NCBI GenBank assembly: GCA_051859505.1
Contig: JBHYFN010000015.1
Location: 16,624 to 80,623 of the forward strand
DNA: 64,000 nucleotides
Source: JAFIEN01 sp051859505
Lineage (GTDB): Bacteria > Pseudomonadota > Alphaproteobacteria > Rhodobacterales > Rhodobacteraceae
Direction: 5' to 3'
The notes below the pieces were generated by a model. It had not been told where the DNA came from. It saw only the letters and a list, made by a program, of their open reading frames with translations, and did no database searches. How positions within the stretch are numbered: position 1 is the first letter of the stretch; every line of letters begins with the position of its first letter. The position numbers were made by a program, and so were the translations under genes. Shown piece by piece: positions 25,833 to 34,800 of this stretch.

Positions 25833-26536
25833 CAGGCGCATAGCTGCACCCCGCGCCGCAGGGCAAGCAGCCGCTATCGGATAGCCGCGCCTTGCCGGTT
25901 GACAGCTTGCAGCGACTTGGTGGAGCCTTCGGGGCGAAGATGCAGTCCTTGTCTTCGACCAACCAGGGGCGGTTCGGGAAGGGACCGCCGATTTGAAGGA
26001 GCACCTGGTGTTGCACCGTATTGTCGCGGCGGCCGTTGTCGCCCTGGGGCTTGTTGCCGGCCCCGCTCTTGCCTGTCCGAAAAGCAAACTGGAGCCGCGT
26101 CTCGGCTCGATCCACCTTGGGGCCGGCTTCACCCCCGATCCGAATGAGCGCCACGTCATCGTCGGCGGCCCGATCAACCTGCGCAACTGCTTCAGCGGTG
26201 GCGCTGGCTATGTGCACTCGCAGCCCGATTACAGCCTCTACTGGACCGGCGAGTCCGAGCAGCTGACCATCGCGGTCGAAACGCAAACCGCCGGAGTTCT
26301 GCTGATCAACGCCCCCGATCTGAGCTGGCATTTTACCGACTATTACCGCGATTCCGGCGACTATCTCCGCGCCGATGTGGCCGTGATCTTCCGCAACCCG
26401 ATCCCGGGCCGCTATGACATCTGGATCGGTAGCCATGACGGGGCGCGGCGCAACCCGGCGTGGCTGGTCCTTACCGAGTTCACCTACTGACGGGGCGGAG
26501 GGGATGAACGGCTCGCAAGACCCTCCCCCACGCGAC
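25833..26536 (+). repeat. tandem duplication, copy 2
   Basis: Second copy. It begins with a moxR-tail-like CAGGCGCATAGC (compare CAGGCGCCTAGC at 25138-25150), then the conserved upstream region (GGTTGACAGCTTG, CTTCGACCAACCAGG), the second secreted-protein gene, and runs into the start of the intact VWA gene. Confidence 0.85.
26008..26490 (+). CDS. small secreted protein, duplicated copy 2
   Basis: 160-aa paralogue of the protein at 25314. The signal peptide and both Cys are kept (ALACPKSKLEP, LRNCFSGG), as is VIFRNPIPGRYDIWIGS. It is longer by a short insertion (YRDSGDYLRADV). The GTG at 26008 is chosen because it aligns with the ATG of copy 1 and has AAGGAG at the same distance; a TTG 15 bases upstream is less likely. 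Amino-acid differences through the middle show that the copies have diverged under continued use rather than being a fresh duplication. Exported; function unknown. Confidence 0.8.
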   Translation: MLHRIVAAAVVALGLVAGPALACPKSKLEPRLGSIHLGAGFTPDPNERHVIVGGPINLRNCFSGGAGYVHSQPDYSLYWTGESEQLTIAVETQTAGVLLINAPDLSWHFTDYYRDSGDYLRADVAVIFRNPIPGRYDIWIGSHDGARRNPAWLVLTEFTY

Positions 26537-27880
26537 AGGGTGCCCGATGCGATACCCGACGCGGCACCCGACGGGGCGCCCGACCTGCCTCCCGATGGCC
26601 ATCTGGCGCGCAACATCGTGCATTTCGCCCGTGCCCTGCGGCGCGCGGGCCTGCCGGTGGGCCCGGGCCGGGTGGCGGATGCGGTGCGCGCGGTGGCCGC
26701 CGTGGGCTTTACCCGGCGCGCGGACTTCTACTGGACGCTGCACGCCTGTTTCGTGAGCCGCCCCGAACATCGCCGCGTCTTTGCCGAGGTGTTCCGCCTT
26801 TACTGGCGCGATCCGCGCTATCTGGAACAGATGATGTCGCTGCTCGTGCCGATGACGCGGGCAGGCCAGGAAGAGCGCGCCGCCGCCCCCGCCGAACGCC
26901 GCGCCGCCGAGGCGCTGCTGGACCGCGACCCCGCCGAAGGCCGCGAGAGCGAGGAGGCCGGCGAGGAGGTCGAGATCGAAGTCGATGCGACCGGCACCAC
27001 CTCGGAAGAGGAACGCCTGCGCAGCCTTGATTTCGAACAGATGAGCCTGGACGAGATCGCCCGCGCGCGGGCCCTTCTGTCGCGTCTGACCCTGCCGGTG
27101 CCGCCGCTGCCAACCCGGCGCAGCGTGGCCGGGCAGGGCGCCTTGCCCGACTGGCGCCGCACCCTGCGCCAGAGCCTGCGCCACGGCGGAGAGGTCACCG
27201 CCATCGCCACCCGCAAGCGCCGGATGCGCCAGCCCGATCTTGTGGTGCTCTGCGACATCTCGGGTTCGATGAGCCAGTATTCCCGCGCCGTGCTGCATTT
27301 CGTCCATGCGCTGGCCAATGATCCCGGCCGCAGGGCGGCAAGCGGGGCAGGGCGGGGCTGGGGGCGGATCCATGCCTTCACCTTCGGCACGCGGCTGACC
27401 AACATCACCCGCCATCTGGCAACCCGCGACGTCGATGCCGCCCTTGCCGCCGCCGGGGCCGAGGCGCAGGACTGGTCGGGCGGCACACGGATCGCGGCCT
27501 GCCTGACCGCCTTCAACCGCGACTGGTCGCGCCGGGTTCTGTCGCGCGGGGGGGTGGTGCTCTTGGTCACCGACGGGCTGGACCGCGATCCCGAGGGCGG
27601 GTTGGCGGCGGCGATGGAGCGGCTGGCGCTCTCGGCCAGCCGGGTGATCTGGGTCAATCCGCTGTTGCGCTGGGACGGTTTCGCCCCCCGCGCCCGCGGC
27701 ATCGCCGAGATGCTGCCCCATGTGACCAGCTTTCGCGCCGGCCACAACATCGCAGCCCTGGAAGGGCTGGCCGAGGCGCTGTCGCGGCCCGATGACAAGG
27801 GCGAAAAGACCCGGCTGATGGCGCTTTTGCGGGCGGGTGGTGGCCCTCAGGCGTCAAGCTCGATCCAGACCGGGACGTGA
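26504..27880 (+). CDS. VWA-domain protein, CoxE-like
   Basis: 458-aa cytoplasmic protein. It has a Pro/Asp-rich N-terminus, a helical region (HIVHFARALRRAGLPVGPGRV-like start), an acidic linker (EEAGEEVEIEVDATG) and a C-terminal von Willebrand A domain with the metal-site LCDISGSMS (Asp about residue 251), TFGTRLTNITRHL, GGTRIAACL and VTDGLDRD. CoxE-like proteins pair with MoxR ATPases as maturation factors, classically for CO dehydrogenase; no such enzyme is in view. Start GGAGGGG before ATG 26504. Its last 34 bases overlap the 3' end of xthA on the other strand. Confidence 0.88.
   Translation: MNGSQDPPPRDRVPDAIPDAAPDGAPDLPPDGHLARNIVHFARALRRAGLPVGPGRVADAVRAVAAVGFTRRADFYWTLHACFVSRPEHRRVFAEVFRLYWRDPRYLEQMMSLLVPMTRAGQEERAAAPAERRAAEALLDRDPAEGRESEEAGEEVEIEVDATGTTSEEERLRSLDFEQMSLDEIARARALLSRLTLPVPPLPTRRSVAGQGALPDWRRTLRQSLRHGGEVTAIATRKRRMRQPDLVVLCDISGSMSQYSRAVLHFVHALANDPGRRAASGAGRGWGRIHAFTFGTRLTNITRHLATRDVDAALAAAGAEAQDWSGGTRIAACLTAFNRDWSRRVLSRGGVVLLVTDGLDRDPEGGLAAAMERLALSASRVIWVNPLLRWDGFAPRARGIAEMLPHVTSFRAGHNIAALEGLAEALSRPDDKGEKTRLMALLRAGGGPQASSSIQTGT
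26543..26599 (+). repeat. in-frame 12-bp tandem repeat, four units and a part
   Basis: Units CCCGATGCGATA, CCCGACGCGGCA, CCCGACGGGGCG, CCCGACCTGCCT and CCCGATGGC encode repeats of the form PDxx in the N-terminal tail of the VWA protein. The unit keeps the frame. It starts just after the duplicated 5' segment. Confidence 0.85.
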
Positions 27881-28626
27881 TCTGAGGGTTTCTCGCGCGC
27901 GCGCATCCCGGCCTCGATCCAGCAGTCGCGCAGAAGGTCGGCGGCCTGCGGGGTCAGCAGGTGGTGGTCGATGCGGATCCCGTCATTGCGGTCAAAGGCG
28001 CCGGCCTGGTAATCCCAGAAACTGTAATGCCCCGGCCCCGCCAGACGCGCCCGGAATGCCTCGGTAAAGCCCATGTTCAGGATCCGGCGAAAGGCGGCCC
28101 GCGTCTCGGGGCGAAACAGCGCATCCTCGCGCCAGGCCTCGGGGCGGGCGGCATCCTCGGCCTGGGGGATGACGTTGTAGTCGCCTGCCATGACCGCCGG
28201 CTCCTCGGCGGCCAGAAGCGCCTCGGCCCGGGCGGCCAGCCGCTCCATCCAGGCGAGCTTGTAGTCGTATTTCTGCCCCGGCGCGGGGTTGCCATTGGGC
28301 AGGTAGAGGCCACAGAGCCGCACCGCCCGCGTGCCCACCACCGTCGCCTCGATCCAGCGGGCCTGTGCGTCCTCGGGATCGCCGGGCAGACCGCGCACCA
28401 CATCCTCAAGCGGCAGGCGCGACAGGATCGCCACCCCGTTGAACCCCTTTTGCCCGTGGGTCTCGAGGTTGTAGCCCAGATCCTCGATCAGCGCGCGGGG
28501 GAAGGCCTCGTCCGTCGACTTGATCTCTTGCAGCAGGGCCACATCGGGTTTCTGCTCGGTCAGCCAGGCGGTCAGCGTTTCGGCCCGCGCCTTGATGCCG
28601 TTGATGTTGTAGGTGGCGATGCGCAT
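27847..28626 (-). CDS. xthA: exodeoxyribonuclease III
   Basis: DNA-repair AP endonuclease and 3'-5' exonuclease, 259 aa. The catalytic signature is complete: TYNINGIKAR, LLQEIKSTD (metal Glu), LYLPNGN, MAGDYNVIP (Asp-Asn), SFWDY, RNDGIRIDHHLL and the terminal KPSDHVPVW with the catalytic His. The start at 28626 (MRIATYNINGI) is family-standard. The convergent VWA gene overlaps its 3' end by 34 bases, and the methyltransferase-TPR gene ends 5 bases upstream of its start, so the two are probably cotranscribed. Confidence 0.95.
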   Translation of the reverse strand: MRIATYNINGIKARAETLTAWLTEQKPDVALLQEIKSTDEAFPRALIEDLGYNLETHGQKGFNGVAILSRLPLEDVVRGLPGDPEDAQARWIEATVVGTRAVRLCGLYLPNGNPAPGQKYDYKLAWMERLAARAEALLAAEEPAVMAGDYNVIPQAEDAARPEAWREDALFRPETRAAFRRILNMGFTEAFRARLAGPGHYSFWDYQAGAFDRNDGIRIDHHLLTPQAADLLRDCWIEAGMRAREKPSDHVPVWIELDA

Positions 28627-28631
28627 GATCC

Positions 28632-30395
28632 TCAGCCCTCTTCGGCAAGCCGGGCCTGCCATTTGCGGAATTCACCCTGTTCGGGGGCCAGCTCGACAGC
28701 CTTGTCTGCGGCCTTGCGCGCCTCGTCGAGCGCGCCTTGCGCGTGCTGCACGCCGCTCAGCTGCCGCCAGGCGCGCGAGGCGACATTGGCGGGGCCTTGG
28801 GTGGCTTCGGTCAGCACGGTCAGCGCCTCGGCACTGCGCCCGGCCTGGTGCAGAAGCCGCCCCAGCGCCACCTGCGCCTTGGCCCGCGTGCCGCCGCCGC
28901 CGATCGCCGCGGCCCGGGCCGCCTGTTCGATCGCGCCCTCGGTATCGCCCAGCCGCTCGGCCGTCCGCGCCCGGAGGAGGAGGAGCTTGGCATTGCGGGG
29001 ATTGCTCTCGAGCGCCGCAACGACGACCCGGTCGGCCTCTTGCGTCTGCCCGTCGCTCAAAAGCGCGCTGGCCAGGGGCAGGGTGAACTGCACCGCATCG
29101 GGATAGCTCTGCAACGCCTCGCGCCCCAGCCGGATCACCGTCGCGCGATCCCGCCGCGCCGCCGCCAGCCCAAGGGCCAGGTCATAGAAACTGCGCAGCC
29201 GGCAGCCCCGCGCTTCGAGCCGGGCGATCAGCGGGGCCGCGGCCTCGCGCCCGCCGATCCCGGTCAGAAGGCCGGCATGGGCGACAAGGCCGGTCTCTTC
29301 GGCATCCTCCATCGCGGCAAGCGCCGCGCCGATCTGGGCGATCACGCGGGCGGCCTCGGGATGGTCGGCGCGATAGGCGAAATTCGAGGGAAAATCATTC
29401 GGCAGGCGCCAGAGCACCACCCCGTCGGCCAGCCAGGAGAGGCCGAAGAGCGTCGCGGCCAGCGGGCAGGCGGCGGCCTCGGGATAGGTCACGGCGATCT
29501 CGCGGTGATCGACCTCGACGAAACGGGCGCAAAGCCAGTCGCGCAAGGCCGGGCCGGGCTGACCCTCCAGCAGCAGAAGCCCGCCCATGGGCAGCGCCTC
29601 GAAGGCTTGCGCCACCTCCTCGGCCGTGGTGGTCGCGGCGGGCAGGCGGGGGGCAGCGGCCGGATCGGGCAGGGCGGTGGCCTCGCCCTCCGGCAGGGCG
29701 CCCTCGTCCTCGGGCAGGAGGGTGGCGGCGAGCGTGGCAAGCCCGTCCCACGGCGCCACCGCACCGGGCGCGGGCGCGACCCTGGGCGCGTGCGCCGCCG
29801 GGTCGGCCTTGTGCACGGCGATCATGTTGTGAAACCGCTCGATCCCCGCGATGCCCGCCGGCCCCGTCTTGGGATCGCGCGCAAGATCGCGGAAGAAGCC
29901 CACCGAATTCGGCGCCTCAAGCGCGAGCGAGCCGCCAAAGCGCGGCATGAAGGCGGTCTGCACATCCTCGGCCACATAGACGCCACCGGGCGCCAGCGTC
30001 GGAAACAGCAGCGCGAAGCTTTCCACCACATGGGCATTCTGGTGGCTGCCATCGTCGATGATGATGTCGAAGGGGCCGTGATCGGCCACCACGCGGGCCA
30101 GAAAATCGCCATCCACCTGACTGCCCTGCAGGATCGTCACCCGGGGGCCAAGGTCCAGCGTCTTGCGCTCGATATCAATGCCGACGATCCGGCCTTGGGG
30201 GAAGTAATCGCGCCAGGAGGCCAGCGACTGACCGCCCCGGTCGGGATCGCGATAGCCGCCGACCCCGATCTCGAGCAGGCGCAGGGGGCGATCCCGGAAC
30301 CGCGACAGAAGCAGGTGATAGACCGGGGTATAGCGGTGAAAGCCGAACTTGTCGGTGCCGTGGCGGATGGCAAGCGCGGTCAACGGATCAATCAT
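28632..30395 (-). CDS. SAM-dependent methyltransferase fused to TPR repeats
   Basis: 587-aa cytoplasmic protein. Residues 1 to about 215 are a class I methyltransferase: LRLLEIGVGGYRDP for SAM, GIDIERKTLDLGP, DIIIDDGSHQNAH and a GGVYVAEDVQT stretch, close to the MycE-like macrolide sugar methyltransferase group. An Ala/Pro/Asp-rich linker (about 220-265) leads to a second alpha/beta part, and tetratricopeptide repeats follow from about 440 (PRNAKLLLLRARTAERLGD, ARKAADKAVELAPEQG). Substrate unknown; a carbohydrate hydroxyl is a guess from the family. The ATG at 30395 gives the family-like MIDPLTALAIRHGTDK. Confidence 0.78.
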   Translation of the reverse strand: MIDPLTALAIRHGTDKFGFHRYTPVYHLLLSRFRDRPLRLLEIGVGGYRDPDRGGQSLASWRDYFPQGRIVGIDIERKTLDLGPRVTILQGSQVDGDFLARVVADHGPFDIIIDDGSHQNAHVVESFALLFPTLAPGGVYVAEDVQTAFMPRFGGSLALEAPNSVGFFRDLARDPKTGPAGIAGIERFHNMIAVHKADPAAHAPRVAPAPGAVAPWDGLATLAATLLPEDEGALPEGEATALPDPAAAPRLPAATTTAEEVAQAFEALPMGGLLLLEGQPGPALRDWLCARFVEVDHREIAVTYPEAAACPLAATLFGLSWLADGVVLWRLPNDFPSNFAYRADHPEAARVIAQIGAALAAMEDAEETGLVAHAGLLTGIGGREAAAPLIARLEARGCRLRSFYDLALGLAAARRDRATVIRLGREALQSYPDAVQFTLPLASALLSDGQTQEADRVVVAALESNPRNAKLLLLRARTAERLGDTEGAIEQAARAAAIGGGGTRAKAQVALGRLLHQAGRSAEALTVLTEATQGPANVASRAWRQLSGVQHAQGALDEARKAADKAVELAPEQGEFRKWQARLAEEG

Positions 30396-30511
30396 CAAGG
30401 CCTCCCTCGGGTGGCCCTGTCTAGGCCGCGGCCTTTGCCCCATGCAAGCCCCGCCCGAAGGATCGGCCCGGGGGACAGCCGCCGAGAGCTGCCGCCGCTG
30501 TGGTCCCGGCC

Positions 30512-30841
30512 CTACATCGAAAAGGACGTCCCGCAGCCGCAGGAAGAGGTCGCGTTGGGATTGTCGATCACGAACCGCGCGCCGATCAGCTCTTCGGAAA
30601 AGGTGATCGTGGCGCCTTCGAGAAAGGGGAGAGAGACGCTGTCGATCACCACCGCCTCGCCCCGCCCTTCGAGGACAAGGTCATCGGGGCCGGGTTCGTC
30701 CAGCGCGATCTCGTATTGAAAGCCCGAGCAGCCGCCCCCCTCGACCGCGACGCGCAGGGCCTTGCCCTGAGCGGCGGCGCCGATCTCGGACAGCCGTTCG
30801 AAGGCGCGGTCGGTGACCTTGGGAGGGAGGGCGAGGGTCAT
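30512..30841 (-). CDS. erpA: A-type iron-sulfur carrier, ErpA/IscA family
   Basis: 109-aa A-type carrier that passes Fe-S clusters to apoproteins. The three cluster Cys are present: GGGCSGFQYE in the middle and SSCGCGTSFSM at the C-terminus. LSVEFLxx-like DSVSLPFLEGATITF is typical. In alphaproteobacteria the stand-alone gene away from the suf cluster is usually called erpA or iscA-like. It sits alone, with a 116-base gap to the methyltransferase gene. Confidence 0.93.
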   Translation of the reverse strand: MTLALPPKVTDRAFERLSEIGAAAQGKALRVAVEGGGCSGFQYEIALDEPGPDDLVLEGRGEAVVIDSVSLPFLEGATITFSEELIGARFVIDNPNATSSCGCGTSFSM

Positions 30842-30928
30842 GGGGCGGTCCTGTCGGGTCCGGTGTCACTGGCTGCGGGGAATATAGGCTTCCCGCCGGC
30901 CCCGGACAATGACCCCGCGCCCCGAGGC

Positions 30929-31399
30929 TCAGGCGGTGAAGGCCGCCCGCGTGGCCCCCGTCAGCCGCAGCAGATCCTCCGGCGCGATGGCAAAGACATG
31001 GCGCGGCGTGCCGGCGGCGGCCCAGACCATGGCGAAATCGCACAGCCGCGGGTCAAGGTGGACGGGGCAGGGCGTCAGATGCCCGACCGGGGCCACGCCG
31101 CCGATGGCAAAGCCGGTCTGCGCGCGCACCACGCCCGCATCCGCCCGCCCCAGCGCCTCGCCCGCCAAGGCGCTTGCCTTTTCCGCATCCACCTGATTGC
31201 CGCCGGCGGTCAGGAACAGGTGGATGCGGCCGCTCTCCTGCCCCTGAAAGATGATGGATTTCACGATCTGGTCCAGCGCGCAGCCCACCGCCGCCGCCGC
31301 CTCGGCCGCCGTGCGGGTGCTGTCGGGCATCTCGACGGGCTGGATCGACAGCCCCGCCGCCTCGAGCGCTGCTGTCACCCGCTTCAGGCTCTTGCTCAT
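30929..31399 (-). CDS. YbaK/EbsC-type aminoacyl-tRNA deacylase
   Basis: 156-aa editing-domain protein that hydrolyses mischarged aminoacyl-tRNA in trans. It has VKSIIFQG (catalytic-site Lys), HLFLTAGGNQVD, FAIGGVAPVGH with the conserved GGVxPxGH turn, and PRHVFAIAPEDLLRLTGA at the C-terminus. It is transcribed divergently from glnE over an 84-base spacer. The start at 31399 with GGAGG (GGAGGTGGGAATG on the minus strand) is clear. Confidence 0.9.
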   Translation of the reverse strand: MSKSLKRVTAALEAAGLSIQPVEMPDSTRTAAEAAAAVGCALDQIVKSIIFQGQESGRIHLFLTAGGNQVDAEKASALAGEALGRADAGVVRAQTGFAIGGVAPVGHLTPCPVHLDPRLCDFAMVWAAAGTPRHVFAIAPEDLLRLTGATRAAFTA

Positions 31400-31483
31400 T
31401 CCCACCTCCCATCCTTCTTTCAGGGCATCCTGCATGTTCGGCGCCGATTGACCATCCCCGCCGCCCCGCCCATCCTGCGCCCC

Positions 31484-34276
31484 ATGAGCTTTGCCGCCCG
31501 CCAGACCCGCAGCCCCCGTCCGTTCGAACCCGAGCGCGCCGCCGATATCCTGCCGCTTTACCCCGAGGCGACCGGAGGCTTGCGCGACCTGATCGCCGGC
31601 ACCGCCGGCTGCAGCCCCTATCTGGGCGGGCTTCTGGGGCGCGAGGCCGAGTGGCTGACAGGCGCCTTCGACGATCCCGAGGGGGCGCTGACGGCGCTTC
31701 ACGCGGCTTTGCGCGATTGCCCGCCCGACAGGCTGGCCTCTGACCTGCGCCGGGCCAAGGGGCGGGTGGCGCTGCTGGCGGGGCTGGCCGATCTGGGGGG
31801 CGTCTGGCCGTTGGAGGCGGTGACCGGCGCGCTGACCGATTTCGCCGATCTGGCGGTTGATCTGGGGATGCGCAGCTTCGTGGCGGCCGAGATCGCGCGG
31901 GGCCGCCTGCCGGGCCTTGGCGCAGGCGACGCGGCGGATGCGGGCGGCATGGTGGCGCTTGCCATGGGCAAGATGGGGGCGGGCGAGCTGAATTACTCCT
32001 CCGACATCGACCTGATCCTGCTGTTCGACGAGACCCGCTTCGAGGAGGCCGACCTTGCCGAGGCGCGCGCCGGTTTCGTCCGCGTGGCCCGCCGCCTCAC
32101 CGCGCTTCTGTCGGACCAGACGGGCGAGGGCTATGTCTTTCGCACCGATCTGCGGCTGAGGCCCGATGCCTCGGTCACGCCGGTCTGCCTGTCGATGGCG
32201 GCGGCCGAAAGCTATTACGAATCCGTGGGCCGCACATGGGAGCGCGCCGCCTATATCAAGGCGCGCGCCTGCGCGGGCGCGATCCCGGCGGGCGAGCGGT
32301 TCCTCAAGGCGCTGACCCCCTTCGTCTGGCGCAGGCATCTGGATTTCGTGGCGATCCGCGACGCGCATGACATGCGGCTGCGCATCCGCGATCACAAGGG
32401 GTTGCACGGGCCCTTGTCCCTGCCGGGGCACAACATGAAGCTGGGCCGCGGCGGCATCCGCGAGATCGAGTTCTTCGCCCAGACCCGCCAGCTGATCGCC
32501 GGCGGCCGCGACCCCGCGCTGCGCCTGCGCGGCACCGTGCCGGCGCTGGCGCAACTGGCCGCGAGCGACTGGGTGCCCGAGGCGGCGGCACGGGCGCTGA
32601 CCGAGCATTACCGCGCGCACCGCGAGGTCGAGCACCGCCTGCAGATGATCGCCGATGCCCAGACCCACAGCCTGCCCACGACGGACGAGGGCTTTGCCCG
32701 CCTCGCCGCCTTCATGGGCACCGAGGTCACCGCACTGCGCCACGACCTGACCGAGCGGATCGAGGCCGTCCATGACCTGATCGAGGAATTCTTCGCCCCC
32801 GACGCCGCCCCGGGCGATACCGCCGAAGACGATTTCGGCGCCGAGATCACCGCCCGCTGGCTCACCTATCCCGCGCTCCGATCCGACCGCGCGGTCGAGA
32901 TCTTCCGCCGCCTCAAACCCGCCATCCTGCGCCGCCTCAAGGAGGCCGCGATCCCCGAAGAGGCGTTGTTGCAGTTCGACGGCTTCCTTGCGGGCCTCCC
33001 CGCCGGCGTTCAGCTCTTCTCGCTTTTCGAGGCCAATCCCCAGCTGACCCGGCTGATCGTCGATATCGCCGCCACCGCCCCCGCGCTCGCGCGCTATCTG
33101 TCGCGCAATGCGGCCGTGTTCGATGCGGTGATCGGCGGACAGTTCTTCACCCCCTGGCCCGGCGTGGCGGGGCTGGTCGAGAGCCTCTCCGATACGCTGG
33201 CACCCGTCGCGGATTACGAAAAGCGCCTCGATGCCGCGCGGCGCTGGGCGAAGGAGTGGCATTTCCGGGTGGGCGTCCATCACCTGCAGGGCCTGATCAA
33301 TGGCTCCGAGGCGGGGCGCGAATATGCCGATCTGGCCGAGGCGGTGGTCGCGGGCCTCTGGCCGCATGTCTGCGCGCAATTCGCGCTGAAACACGGGCCT
33401 CCGCCGGGGCGGGGGGCGGTGGTGCTGGGGATGGGCTCGCTCGGGGCGGCGCGGCTCAATGCGGCCTCGGACCTTGATCTGATCGTGATCTATGATGCCG
33501 ACGGGGCCGAGGCCTCGGACGGCCCCCGCCCGCTGGCCGCGCGGCCCTATTACGCGCGGCTGACCCAGGCCCTTGTCACCGCGCTGACCGCGCCCACGGC
33601 CGAAGGCACGCTTTACGAGGTCGACATGCGCCTGCGCCCCTCGGGCCGGCAGGGGCCGGTGGCGACGGCGATTGCGTCGTTTACTACCTATCAGCAGGAC
33701 GAGGCCTGGACCTGGGAACATCTCGCCCTGACCCGCGCCCGCGCGGTGGCCGGATCAAGGGCGCTGGGCGAAGAGGTCGAGGCCTTCCGCCAGACCCTTT
33801 TGGCCACGAAATCGCAAGGCCCGCAGATCCGCCGCGAGGTGGCCGAGATGCGCGCCCGGATCGCCGCCGCCAAGCCGCCGCAGGGCGATTGGGATGCCAA
33901 GACCGGGCCGGGGCGGCTGCAGGATGTGGAGCTGATCGCGCAGATGGCGGCTCTTCTGACCGGCAGCCCCGCGCGCGGAACGGGCGATCAGGTCCGGGCG
34001 GGGCAGGGGGCGGGGATCCTGACCGAGGATCAGGCGACCGCTCTTTGCGCGGCGGCCGATCTGTTCTGGCGGCTGCAGGCCTCGGCCCGGTTGCTGACGG
34101 GGGGGCTTCTGAAGCCCGAGGAGCTGGGCGCGGGCGGGCGGCGCTTCATCCTGCGCGAGACGGGGCAAAGCGACATGGAGTCGCTTCTGACCGCGATGCA
34201 GGTCGCTTCTGGCCGCGCATCTGCCGTGGCCGATGCGCTTCTGGTGGGGGCAGTGGAACAGGAAACCGGCGCATGA
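31484..34276 (+). CDS. glnE: bifunctional glutamine synthetase adenylyltransferase/deadenylase
   Basis: GlnE adds and removes AMP on glutamine synthetase in response to PII and glutamine, 930 aa, the usual length. It has two nucleotidyltransferase halves. The N-terminal (deadenylase) motif is AMGKMGAGELNYSSDIDL at about 160-177, and the C-terminal (adenylyltransferase) motif GMGSLGAARLNAASDLDL begins near 649. The linker resembles GlnD-PII helical domains (EHRLQMIADAQTHSLP). The ATG at 31484 is preferred: the frame is open for about 980 bases further left, but that stretch lies over erpA and ybaK. It fits the nitrogen-control genes at 53-59 kb functionally. It overlaps the next gene by 4 bases. 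Confidence 0.95.
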   Translation: MSFAARQTRSPRPFEPERAADILPLYPEATGGLRDLIAGTAGCSPYLGGLLGREAEWLTGAFDDPEGALTALHAALRDCPPDRLASDLRRAKGRVALLAGLADLGGVWPLEAVTGALTDFADLAVDLGMRSFVAAEIARGRLPGLGAGDAADAGGMVALAMGKMGAGELNYSSDIDLILLFDETRFEEADLAEARAGFVRVARRLTALLSDQTGEGYVFRTDLRLRPDASVTPVCLSMAAAESYYESVGRTWERAAYIKARACAGAIPAGERFLKALTPFVWRRHLDFVAIRDAHDMRLRIRDHKGLHGPLSLPGHNMKLGRGGIREIEFFAQTRQLIAGGRDPALRLRGTVPALAQLAASDWVPEAAARALTEHYRAHREVEHRLQMIADAQTHSLPTTDEGFARLAAFMGTEVTALRHDLTERIEAVHDLIEEFFAPDAAPGDTAEDDFGAEITARWLTYPALRSDRAVEIFRRLKPAILRRLKEAAIPEEALLQFDGFLAGLPAGVQLFSLFEANPQLTRLIVDIAATAPALARYLSRNAAVFDAVIGGQFFTPWPGVAGLVESLSDTLAPVADYEKRLDAARRWAKEWHFRVGVHHLQGLINGSEAGREYADLAEAVVAGLWPHVCAQFALKHGPPPGRGAVVLGMGSLGAARLNAASDLDLIVIYDADGAEASDGPRPLAARPYYARLTQALVTALTAPTAEGTLYEVDMRLRPSGRQGPVATAIASFTTYQQDEAWTWEHLALTRARAVAGSRALGEEVEAFRQTLLATKSQGPQIRREVAEMRARIAAAKPPQGDWDAKTGPGRLQDVELIAQMAALLTGSPARGTGDQVRAGQGAGILTEDQATALCAAADLFWRLQASARLLTGGLLKPEELGAGGRRFILRETGQSDMESLLTAMQVASGRASAVADALLVGAVEQETGA

Positions 34277-34569
34277 CAGGCGATCCGCAGGATCAGGGCA
34301 AGGCGCGCGACCCGCACGATCCCAAGGGCCTTGTGCGCGAGGCCTATCGGATCGAGGGGATCGGCGCGCCGGAATGCCGCTCGATCTTTCTCGACTGGGC
34401 GCTGAGCCTGCCCGCGGGCCTTGACCCCCAGCCCGCGATCCGCGCCCTTCTGGACCGCCACGCCGGGGCCGCCCCCGATCACCCGATGACCCAGACGCTG
34501 CGCGCGGGCCTTGCCGCCGCGGCCCCGCCGAAACGGCGCGGCGGGCGGGCCGGGCGGCTGTCGGGATAG
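34273..34569 (+). CDS. small conserved protein cotranscribed with glnE
   Basis: 98-aa soluble protein starting at an ATGA overlap with the glnE stop, so it is translationally coupled. It has a charged start (DPQDQGKARDPHDPKGL), a compact helical core (REAYRIEGIGAPECRSIFLDWALSLP) and a basic, Ala-rich tail. I do not recognise a characterised family; the coupling to glnE hints at a nitrogen-related or merely regulatory partner. Codon bias agrees with a real gene. Confidence 0.75.
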   Translation: MTGDPQDQGKARDPHDPKGLVREAYRIEGIGAPECRSIFLDWALSLPAGLDPQPAIRALLDRHAGAAPDHPMTQTLRAGLAAAAPPKRRGGRAGRLSG

Positions 34570-34800
34570 CGCCACCGCGTCCGGGCCTCTGCTCTTGCCC
34601 ATTTGCCTTGGTCGAAATACTCCGGGGGGAGGGCCGGAGGCCCGGGGGGCAGCGCCCCCCGAAAGTCCGGGGGGAGGGCCGGAGGCCCGGGGGGCAACGC
34701 CCCTTGAAAGACCACCCGGCCGCGCGCGGCACCCCGCTTCTGCGTCGGTTTCCCACTGGACTGACACCACGCGCAGGCGCAAGATCACGGCATTGAGCGC
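34570..34800 (+). repeat. spacer holding the dispersed G+C-rich repeat, copy 2, internally duplicated
   Basis: At 34611-34712, TTGGTCGAAATACTCCGGGG is followed by GAGGGCCGGAGGCCCGGGGGGCAGC. The unit TCCGGGGGGAGGGCCGGAGG...GCCCC is then repeated once (34619-34664 and 34665-34710). Each unit has a GGGCC-GGA-GGCCC hairpin and a G-run/C-run hairpin, like the copy at 16774. No gene lies in this 231-base gap; termination of the glnE operon is a likely role. Confidence 0.7.

Noticed and set aside
25800..26147. A real gene beginning MTGSQDPPPRDQ
   Set aside because: Only the first 11 codons match the VWA gene; the rest reads through the duplicated moxR tail and the promoter of copy 2. Annotated as a fragment instead.
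30500..31483. Long open frame extending glnE leftward by 328 codons
   Set aside because: It lies over erpA and ybaK on the other strand, has no family match, and the normal GlnE start MSFAARQTR is at 31484. High G+C makes long open shadows common.
31400..33721. Minus-strand open frame joining onto the YbaK gene
   Set aside because: It is antisense to glnE. YbaK begins at 31399 with its own ribosome site, and the extension is Arg/Gln/His-rich shadow translation.
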